Positions 1 to 8,731 of a DNA stretch of 35,295 nt are shown here, one piece after another. Every line of letters begins with the position of its first letter. Position 1 is the stretch's first letter. The position numbers and the translations under genes were made by a program. This stretch comes from Bacteroidota bacterium (GTDB lineage: Bacteria > Bacteroidota > Ignavibacteria > SZUA-365): NCBI GenBank assembly GCA_014860565.1, contig JACZJN010000068.1, forward strand, positions 87,152 to 122,446, in the 5' to 3' direction. The notes beneath the pieces are model-generated. The model was not told the origin of the DNA and made no database searches. It was given only the letters and a program-made list of their open reading frames with translations.

Positions 1-62
1 GTAGTTACGAAAATATTCGGGAAAAGTTACCATCTGTCTTCGCGAGATGAACGCGCCCACGC

Positions 63-2285
63 TCAGCGCACGCGGAGCAAGGCGGCATGTCCGGGAGGAA
101 GGACGAGAGAATAATTCCCCGGCGCAAAGAAACTCAGCTCGACGGGTGCATCCGTGACGGGAAGCAGTTCAAGCCGCCGTATCGGGTCCTTGAGCTGAAG
201 ATAGATTTCCCTCTGCCCCGCGGAGTCCACACGTTTGTTGAGGATGAAGAGAAAGGGCGTGCCTTCGGAATCCGCGAACTCTCCGATCTCCACGAAACAG
301 CGTTCGGGCGGATCTTCGACCAGTCCCTGCCGTTCGGGAAAACTCCAGCTATGGACCGTCCTTATCAGGGGACTCCGCTCATCGGGGCGCAGCGTGTGAC
401 AGTTGTACCCGCGCTGCCACGCCAGTTTCGCGAGGCGTTCGCCCATCGGCTTCAATGCGCCGTGCACGAATGCGCGCGTGCTGTCCCACTTGTCCTCTCC
501 GTTGGTATCCATGCGCCGCGGCATGTTGTCATGCGGATTGAGGAGACCGACTGCCCCCATCCCTCCGTATTCAGGATCATCGCGGCGCACGACGTTCCCT
601 TTTGCTGCGTTGCCCGGCCACGAACTGAACTGATAAAACATCATCCCCGTTGCGCCATAGCAGAGCGAAAGGTTGCAGTGGAAGCGGAATTCCGCCGCGT
701 TGGGTTCATACAGCCAGCCCGTATCGTTGAGGGACACGACCGGCCAGCCGCTGCGAAACAGCCAGCTGTGTGTCTGCATCGCAGGCACCCATTCGCGAAT
801 GCCGAGCGCGCGCCGGGCTTCGGCGTATCGCCTGTACCAGTCGGAAATGCTCTGGTAGTTCACCCACGAATGCGTGCCTCCGCGTTCCCATGAGGCCGGG
901 AAATAAGTGCTGTCGTAGTACGCGGCGTCCCCGGGTCGTACGCCGTAGCTTTCCTCGAAAGGATAGAAATAGCGGCCTGAAACGAGACCGCGCAAACTTG
1001 CCGCGTTGTTGAGAATGCGTGCCGAATCCTTGGTCGCCGCCCCGGAAGACCAGACGAACGCGCGCACCGGAGTGCGCCGCGTGCCGGCGATTTCTTTCAG
1101 TATCTCCGCCAGGGCACGGGCGGGCAGATCGCTCCCGTCTTCGGCGAGGGATTCTGAAAACTCGAGGTACCGAAGCGCGGGCCAGGGTGCCGCGCTGTCT
1201 GCGCCGAGCAGGCGCATGCGATCGCGCATGCGACGGTCGAGATCGCCTTCTCCGGCTTTCAGATCCGGATGTCCGGGATTAAACAGCGCAAACGCCCGTT
1301 CGTCGCTGAGATACACCGCGTCGACGGTTATGTCCAAACCGCCTTCATACACGAATTCCATCTGCAGCGCTTCATTGCTCCGCAGGCGTTCATTGTACCC
1401 GGGATCGGGCCCGGGAACGTTCATCCGCTCGATGCGCATGGCAACACCGCCATCCTCGATTTCACCGAGAAGATGGATGCGGCCGAGAAATACTTCTACG
1501 ACGACGGTGTCGAGGTCCTTCGACTGCGCCGATCCCGAACTTCGCAGTTGTGCGAGACTGCACGGGAAACGCTCCACTCCTTTTCCCGTGCGCAGTTCCA
1601 CGGAAAATATGGGTCGGTCTCCATCAGAAAGGGCAGCAGGCGCATACGCACACCGCGCGGAAAGAACATAGTATCCGGACGGGTTCCGCATGCGCAAATC
1701 GGAAAACACTTCCCCTCCTCGTCGATAGCCGCTCACCCGCGCCCCCGCATCCGCATCCGCCCGGTACGCGATGGCATTGGGTCCTTTCGACTCGACCATA
1801 TGCCGGTCGGCGAAAAGCGCCCCGCGATGAAGCCGCTCGGAGAAAACCGGGGTTCCGCCCGATCGCGCCGAAAAATCGCGCGGTGATTCGACCTGACACG
1901 GACGGCGTTCCGATCGTGAGAGATCCCAGAGTACCGGATCGCTCAGAGAGAGAGACATCCCCCGCACCCACGCGGCATGATTCAGTTTCAGAGCCACGTT
2001 TTCTGGTCCCTCTACCAGCCGCTCCGCGAAAATCGTGAAATGTGCCAACGACACACCGAGGTCCTGCATCTGTTCCCATCGTTCGGTGGGGATGGCCGTT
2101 TCCACGGTGGATCCACGCGCCGCGGTATCCGCGGCCCAGCTCCCCCATTTCGTGTTTGGTACGGGATACTGCATGTTTCCGTAGACGGAGACGGCGCCGA
2201 TATCGAACGTCTGAGCGTTGAGCGGTGCATCTGCCGGACGCAGCAGCAAGAACACGAAGAGGACAACGGCGATTCGTGTCTGCAT
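63..2285 (-). CDS. Large exported protein of unknown function, possible glycosidase-like barrel
   Basis: I do not recognise the family. From the ATG at 2285 the protein has 740 residues and opens with a convincing Sec signal (MQTRIAVVLFVFLLL, cleavage probably after LNA). The first half looks rich in beta strands. The second half alternates helices and strands with many Trp/Tyr residues, including WVPAMQTHSWLF and GATGMMFYQFSSW, a look that recalls the TIM barrels of glycoside hydrolases; no catalytic pair can be assigned. The last 80 residues look like a small C-terminal beta domain. It has no T9SS YPNP sorting domain. An alternative start at 2339 adds 18 residues and puts the gene only 10 bases behind the upstream stop; neither start has a clear ribosome binding site. 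It is the last gene of a probable three-gene minus-strand operon. Long ORFs on the plus strand here are shadows. Confidence 0.8.
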   Translation of the reverse strand: MQTRIAVVLFVFLLLRPADAPLNAQTFDIGAVSVYGNMQYPVPNTKWGSWAADTAARGSTVETAIPTERWEQMQDLGVSLAHFTIFAERLVEGPENVALKLNHAAWVRGMSLSLSDPVLWDLSRSERRPCQVESPRDFSARSGGTPVFSERLHRGALFADRHMVESKGPNAIAYRADADAGARVSGYRRGGEVFSDLRMRNPSGYYVLSARCAYAPAALSDGDRPIFSVELRTGKGVERFPCSLAQLRSSGSAQSKDLDTVVVEVFLGRIHLLGEIEDGGVAMRIERMNVPGPDPGYNERLRSNEALQMEFVYEGGLDITVDAVYLSDERAFALFNPGHPDLKAGEGDLDRRMRDRMRLLGADSAAPWPALRYLEFSESLAEDGSDLPARALAEILKEIAGTRRTPVRAFVWSSGAATKDSARILNNAASLRGLVSGRYFYPFEESYGVRPGDAAYYDSTYFPASWERGGTHSWVNYQSISDWYRRYAEARRALGIREWVPAMQTHSWLFRSGWPVVSLNDTGWLYEPNAAEFRFHCNLSLCYGATGMMFYQFSSWPGNAAKGNVVRRDDPEYGGMGAVGLLNPHDNMPRRMDTNGEDKWDSTRAFVHGALKPMGERLAKLAWQRGYNCHTLRPDERSPLIRTVHSWSFPERQGLVEDPPERCFVEIGEFADSEGTPFLFILNKRVDSAGQREIYLQLKDPIRRLELLPVTDAPVELSFFAPGNYSLVLPPGHAALLRVR

Positions 2286-2349
2286 CGTGCGTAGGGACGC
2301 ACGCAGCGAGGGCGAGCGGTATGAAAGCGAATTGATCATGAGAAAGACG

Positions 2350-3918
2350 CTAGCGTGGATCGCGTGAAGTGCCCGAGGGCTTGCTTGTATCAGGTTCCGG
2401 CAGCATGCGGAGCTCGTACAGGTCCAGCCGTCTATCCTTGAGCGTGCGCACGCTGCCGTATTCATGCAACTCCTTGAGAAGTTCGAGGTCCACATCCGCG
2501 ATGATGGTCATCTCCGTGTTGGGCGTGGCCTCCGCCTTGATGGAATTCGTCGGGAACGCAAAATCGGACGGTGTGAAGATGGCGGACTGTGCGTACTGAA
2601 TATCCATGTTGTTGACCTTGGGCAGATTTCCCACGGCTCCGGCTATGGCGACGAAACATTCGTTCTCGATCGCCCGTGCCTGTGCGCACCTGCGCACGCG
2701 ATTGTAGCCGTTCTGCGTATCGGTCAGGAACGGCACAAAAAGGAGTTGGACACCCTGATCGGCGTAGAAGCGTGCGAGTTCCGGGAACTCCACATCGTAG
2801 CAGATCAGAATGCCGATTCTCCCCGCATCCGTATCGAATGCCTTGAGCGTTCGTCCGCCGGAAATGCCCCAGGAATCGACTTCCGATGGTGTGGGATGGA
2901 TTTTCCGGAATTCATCCCAGCTCCCGTTGCGGCGGCAGAGATAGGAAACATTGTACACCTTGCCGTCTTCGACCAGGGGCATGCTTCCGGTGATGATGTT
3001 GATGTTGTATGAGACGGCAAACGCCATGAATTTCTCGCGAATCGGTTCCGTAAAACCGGCGAGCGCGCGGAAGGCGTTCGCTTCCCCGAGATGGTTGAAT
3101 TCGGCCATCAGCGGGGCGTTGAACAGTTCCGGGAACAGAATGAAATCCGATTTGTAATCACTCACCGCATCAACAAAAAACTCTATCTGTTCGACGAGAG
3201 CGTCGAAGCTGTCGAATTGGCGCATCTGCCATTGCACGACGCCAATGCGTACGACCGGCTTCGGACGCTTTATCAGCAGCTGCTTCTTTTCAAAGTAGAT
3301 GTTATTCCATTCCAGCAGTGTCGCATAGTCGAGCGAGGAGGTGTCCCCGGGTAGATAATCGCGAAGGATTTTCCTTACGTGGAAATCATTTGAGAGCTGG
3401 AACGTCAATGTCGAATCGTAGATCTCCTTGAGACGCACTTTCTCGATGTATTCGCGTGGTGTCATCTTGTCAGAATATTTCGAATAGATCGGGATGCGTC
3501 CGCCGGCAACAATGGATCGAAGATTGAGATTCTCGCAGAGCTCCTTCCGCGCGTCGTAGAGTCGGCGTCCCAACCGCATGCCACGGTACGATGGATGCAC
3601 GAATACTTCTATGCCATAGAGTACATCCCCCCGCGGGTCGTGCGTGTCGAACGAATACTGCCCCGTGATATCCGCATATGTGTGCGTGTCGCCGAAGCTG
3701 TCGTAATCGACGATGATGGTCAGCGCGCAGGCCGCCACCTTCCCGTCTACCACGACGCACAATTGTCCTTCTGGAAAGATTTCGAGCAGTTTCTGAATTG
3801 CCGCTTCACTCCAGGTCAGACCGCCGATATCGGAATAGGCCTCCTTCATGGCGGCTTTGAGGCCGAGATAATCCTCCAGTTGTAAATGTCGTAATTCTAT
3901 TGGCTGTTCAATGGTCAT
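2350..3918 (-). CDS. Bifunctional GNAT N-acetyltransferase / carbon-nitrogen hydrolase (nitrilase) fusion
   Basis: A 522-residue cytoplasmic fusion. Residues about 5-205 form a GNAT domain, with the acetyl-CoA pyrophosphate-binding loop around RGMRLGRRL (112-120). Residues about 222-515 form a nitrilase-superfamily hydrolase carrying the expected Glu-Lys-Cys triad: Glu264 in LFPELF, Lys339 in FRKIHP and Cys373 in ILICYDVEFPE. Such enzymes cleave amide or nitrile C-N bonds; the GNAT half presumably transfers an acyl group to an amine. This GNAT-nitrilase architecture is an established bacterial protein type but its substrate is not evident. The start at 3918 is preferred over the upstream ATG at 3987 because AGAAGG lies six bases before it; it then overlaps the upstream PIG-L gene by 11 bases, which suggests translational coupling. 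No signal peptide is seen. Confidence 0.93.
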   Translation of the reverse strand: MTIEQPIELRHLQLEDYLGLKAAMKEAYSDIGGLTWSEAAIQKLLEIFPEGQLCVVVDGKVAACALTIIVDYDSFGDTHTYADITGQYSFDTHDPRGDVLYGIEVFVHPSYRGMRLGRRLYDARKELCENLNLRSIVAGGRIPIYSKYSDKMTPREYIEKVRLKEIYDSTLTFQLSNDFHVRKILRDYLPGDTSSLDYATLLEWNNIYFEKKQLLIKRPKPVVRIGVVQWQMRQFDSFDALVEQIEFFVDAVSDYKSDFILFPELFNAPLMAEFNHLGEANAFRALAGFTEPIREKFMAFAVSYNINIITGSMPLVEDGKVYNVSYLCRRNGSWDEFRKIHPTPSEVDSWGISGGRTLKAFDTDAGRIGILICYDVEFPELARFYADQGVQLLFVPFLTDTQNGYNRVRRCAQARAIENECFVAIAGAVGNLPKVNNMDIQYAQSAIFTPSDFAFPTNSIKAEATPNTEMTIIADVDLELLKELHEYGSVRTLKDRRLDLYELRMLPEPDTSKPSGTSRDPR

Positions 3919-4630
3919 GGTAATCCTTCTGTAAATCGTCAAGGGGAGGGACGTGTACTTCTCCGAATATCTCGAAATGTACCGCATCCCCGATTTTCTC
4001 TATTACTCCGGAGTCGGCAATGGTCTGCTGATATGTTTCGTAGCAGTGAAGACAGGCGATCATCATTTCCCTGTCCTCTGGCCTGAGTCGGATGGTGCAG
4101 CCGATTTCTTCGGAAGTCGAATTCTTCAAGCGAATACGGCCATCCACGAACACCGGTTCACCGCTGTCGGGAATGGTCAGCAGGGCCAGACGACGAAGAT
4201 ATGCATGGCCGTGGTCGCGCATGTCGAGATACATCCGCTTGACCACTGCATGTGCGACGAGATGATCGTGAAAACCACTGACGCCATGCACTGCGTAGGT
4301 GACGAGTATGTCGGGACGCAAGGCCACGACATGATCCTCGATCGCTCCTTCCAGGATGCGCGGATCCATATTCTTCAATCCGCTGTCGGGATAATCCCAC
4401 ACCGTCATGCCGGTGAGCCCGAGTGTTTTTTCCACGGCCCTCATTTCCCGATAACGCACCTCCCCCATCTGATCGATGCTCAGCCCGAGGCGATGGCGCT
4501 CCTTTGTGGCCCCACCCCTCGTGAGCGTCAAGAGATGGACCTCGTGTCCGGCTTCGAGCTGCTGATGCATGACCGCGGCGGGTCCAAACGATTCATCATC
4601 CGGGTGCGGAAAGATATAGAGAATGCGCAT
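3908..4630 (-). CDS. PIG-L family deacetylase (LmbE-like)
   Basis: A 240-residue protein of the PIG-L/LmbE superfamily, which are zinc-dependent N-deacetylases acting on N-acetylglucosaminyl compounds. The start is set at 4630 because the zinc-binding signature HPDDE then falls at residues 9-13, as usual for the family (MRILYIFPHPDDESFG). The second metal site is the HDH cluster in GFHDHLVAH. The longer reading frame back to 4798 adds residues that do not resemble the family. It is first in a likely operon with the GNAT-nitrilase fusion (11-base overlap) and is divergent from the aspartase gene at 4822. BshB-type bacillithiol deacetylases belong to the same superfamily, but nothing in the sequence or neighbours settles that substrate. 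Confidence 0.92.
   Translation of the reverse strand: MRILYIFPHPDDESFGPAAVMHQQLEAGHEVHLLTLTRGGATKERHRLGLSIDQMGEVRYREMRAVEKTLGLTGMTVWDYPDSGLKNMDPRILEGAIEDHVVALRPDILVTYAVHGVSGFHDHLVAHAVVKRMYLDMRDHGHAYLRRLALLTIPDSGEPVFVDGRIRLKNSTSEEIGCTIRLRPEDREMMIACLHCYETYQQTIADSGVIEKIGDAVHFEIFGEVHVPPLDDLQKDYHDH
3925..3930 (-). promoter_or_regulatory. Ribosome binding site fixing the start of the GNAT-nitrilase gene
   Basis: AGAAGG on the minus strand ends six bases before the ATG at 3918. This favours that start over the in-frame ATG at 3987 and implies an 11-base overlap with the PIG-L gene. Confidence 0.65.
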
Positions 4631-4758
4631 CGTGACTTTCGTAAAAGTGATGGAAACATATATTGTGCGATTATTTCCTTCATCAGTCAAGCGCCCGGCT
4701 ATCGTGATTATTTTCACGTTTTTCTGCGGATCGTTCTCATTTTCTCCGGGAATTGAAG

Positions 4759-4766
4759 TAAATTTG
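4759..4766 (+). promoter_or_regulatory. Possible Bacteroidota-type -7 promoter element
   Basis: TAAATTTG matches the TAnnTTTG -7 consensus of the primary sigma factor of Bacteroidota and lies 55 bases before the aspartase start codon, in the divergent intergenic region 4631-4821. No good TTG -33 element is visible at the usual distance, so this is tentative. Confidence 0.3.
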
Positions 4767-4821
4767 AAGATGGAGACGATTTCATCTGTCTCCCGCATCA
4801 GAACGAAAAGGACACTCTCCC

Positions 4822-6687
<1,866 letters not shown>

Positions 6688-6816
6688 TCGCGGCTCGTTA
6701 TCCACTCCCCGCGGCAAACGGAATTCACATCGATTAATAATCTCGTCCGAATGAGCGGGATCTACTTTGTGTGCACGGTCTAACGGATTTCCCACACATC
6801 GCAGGTCCCGCTTGCC

Positions 6817-8625
6817 ATGATCACACTCCATCAGTCAGAAAACCGATTTCGACTCATAATGCAACATGCCAATCCCGCAGTGCACACCTTGTATCGCATG
6901 GTGAAGCCGGGATTGGAACGTGCTTTGGCTTTCGAAAGGCTCAATGCAATTGCCGCCGAAGCGGAACACCTTACTGACGGGGACAGTGCGGAGAATCGAA
7001 TACTGCGGGTGCTGGATGCACAGTGCCATGTCGACGAGAAACTGCTTGCACTCATCCCGGAAACCGGCCCCCTGATCGTCGTCGCCAACCATCCGTTCGG
7101 AGGTGTAGAAGGATTGCTCCTCGCATCCTTGCTGAAGCGCCGGCGGAAGGACGTGAAGATCCTCGCCAACTTCCTCCTCGGGAATATTTCCCAACTGCGC
7201 GATCTCTTTATCTTCGTGGATCCCTTCGCAGCACCGGATTCCGTTCGCGCGAATGTGTCCGGGATGAGGGAAACGCTGCGTTGGCTGCAGGACGGCGGAG
7301 TGCTCGGGGTGTTCCCCGCTGGCGAGGTTTCGCATTTCGATTCAGCCAAACGGGAGGTGAGCGATCCGGCGTGGCACGATTCCATCGGTCGTCTGGCGAG
7401 GCACAGCGGTGCCTCGGTGCTTCCCGTGTTCTTCGAAGGCAGCAACAGTGCCTGGTTTCACACGTTGAGTATGCTGCATCCACGGCTTCGGACCATGCGG
7501 CTTCCCCATGAATTCGTGAACAAGCGCGGACTCCGCACACATGCACGTATCGGCAGCATCATTACTCCGGAACGGCTCGCCCGCTTTAAAAACGCAGCTG
7601 ATATCACCGCTTATTTGCGCATACGGACCTATCTGCAGCGCGAACATGGAGAGGCACGGCCGTCGGGGATGTCTCCGCGGCATCAGAATGAAACACCGAA
7701 AATGCAGCCTGTCGTCGCGGCGCTCGACTCACGCCAATTACGCAAGGAGATTGAACGACTCCCATACGAGGCACTGCTCGTGACGCATGAGCACTTCAAA
7801 GTGTTCTCCGCGCGTGCCGCCGATATTCCTTTGGTGCTCCACGAAATCGGCCGTCTCCGTGAAGTGACCTTCCGTGCAAACCACGAAGGTACGGGAAAGG
7901 AGATCGACCTTGACGCCTTCGATCAGGACTATCTGCATCTTTTTCTCTGGAATGAGGAAACAGGAGAAATCATTGCGGCGTATCGTCTGGGGCAGACAGA
8001 CGTTGTCCTCCCTCTCCGAGGAAAAACCGGCCTGTATGTCAAGACGCTTTTCAACATCCGAAACCGTCTTCTCAAACAGATATCGCCCGCGCTGGAAATG
8101 GGTCGGAGTTTTGTACGGATCGAGTACCAGCGACAGTTCCTCCCTCTTGTTCTCCTGTGGCGTGGAATCGGCGCCTACGTCGTGAAAAATCCCAGATATC
8201 GGAATTTGTTTGGTCCTGTCAGCATCAACAGCGCATACAGCAAAGTCAGTCAGCAAATTCTCGTTGATTTCCTCAGCAGGAACAACATGGACAGTCGCGC
8301 GCAGCTTGTGCGAGGTAAAACTCCCCCGGTGCCCCGACGTAGTCATGGGTTCGATCCGAAGACGATGTCCACTGTCGTGCGCGACATCAGTGATCTATCG
8401 AACCTGATCGCTGACATCGAGGATGATCACAAGGACATTCCCATCCTGCTCAAACAATATTTGAAACTCGGCGGTGTACTGCTCGGCTTCAACATCGACC
8501 CCGATTTCAGTGACGTGCTCGACGGACTCATTCTCGTTGATCTGACGAAGACGGATCCACGTATGCTCGAGCGATACATGGGGAGGAATGGCCTGGCGTC
8601 ATTTCTCACGTACTGGGGGGTGTGA
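6817..8625 (+). CDS. Two-domain acyltransferase, OlsF-like (candidate aminolipid synthase)
   Basis: A 602-residue protein with two acyltransferase parts. Residues about 60-270 resemble a PlsC/lysophospholipid acyltransferase, with the catalytic block ANHPFGGVEG (90-99) standing for the HX4D-type motif and FPAGE (166-170) as a second motif. Residues about 300-600 resemble the GNAT-fold N-acyltransferases of the OlsB/hemolysin group. The order O-acyltransferase then N-acyltransferase is that of OlsF, which makes ornithine lipids in one polypeptide; glycine or other amino lipids are alternatives in this group of bacteria. It would act at the inner face of the cytoplasmic membrane. The start at 6817 lacks a clear ribosome binding site; an internal ATG at 6859 is possible. 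Its neighbours do not help define the substrate. Confidence 0.85.
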   Translation: MITLHQSENRFRLIMQHANPAVHTLYRMVKPGLERALAFERLNAIAAEAEHLTDGDSAENRILRVLDAQCHVDEKLLALIPETGPLIVVANHPFGGVEGLLLASLLKRRRKDVKILANFLLGNISQLRDLFIFVDPFAAPDSVRANVSGMRETLRWLQDGGVLGVFPAGEVSHFDSAKREVSDPAWHDSIGRLARHSGASVLPVFFEGSNSAWFHTLSMLHPRLRTMRLPHEFVNKRGLRTHARIGSIITPERLARFKNAADITAYLRIRTYLQREHGEARPSGMSPRHQNETPKMQPVVAALDSRQLRKEIERLPYEALLVTHEHFKVFSARAADIPLVLHEIGRLREVTFRANHEGTGKEIDLDAFDQDYLHLFLWNEETGEIIAAYRLGQTDVVLPLRGKTGLYVKTLFNIRNRLLKQISPALEMGRSFVRIEYQRQFLPLVLLWRGIGAYVVKNPRYRNLFGPVSINSAYSKVSQQILVDFLSRNNMDSRAQLVRGKTPPVPRRSHGFDPKTMSTVVRDISDLSNLIADIEDDHKDIPILLKQYLKLGGVLLGFNIDPDFSDVLDGLILVDLTKTDPRMLERYMGRNGLASFLTYWGV

Positions 8626-8731
8626 CGACCCTTGTTCCTCTCTGGCACCCTCTGATTGCCCGGATTCTTCCTTTCCCTCAAGGGGGCGATGCGCTATATT
8701 ACGCGGAATGTCTCCATTCCAAAGGTGCTCC

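Noticed and set aside
87-1886. Several long plus-strand ORFs opposite the first gene
   Set aside because: They have biased, low-complexity composition rich in Arg, Pro and Ser and no signal or motif, while the minus-strand frame has a signal peptide and a coherent protein; they are antisense shadows.
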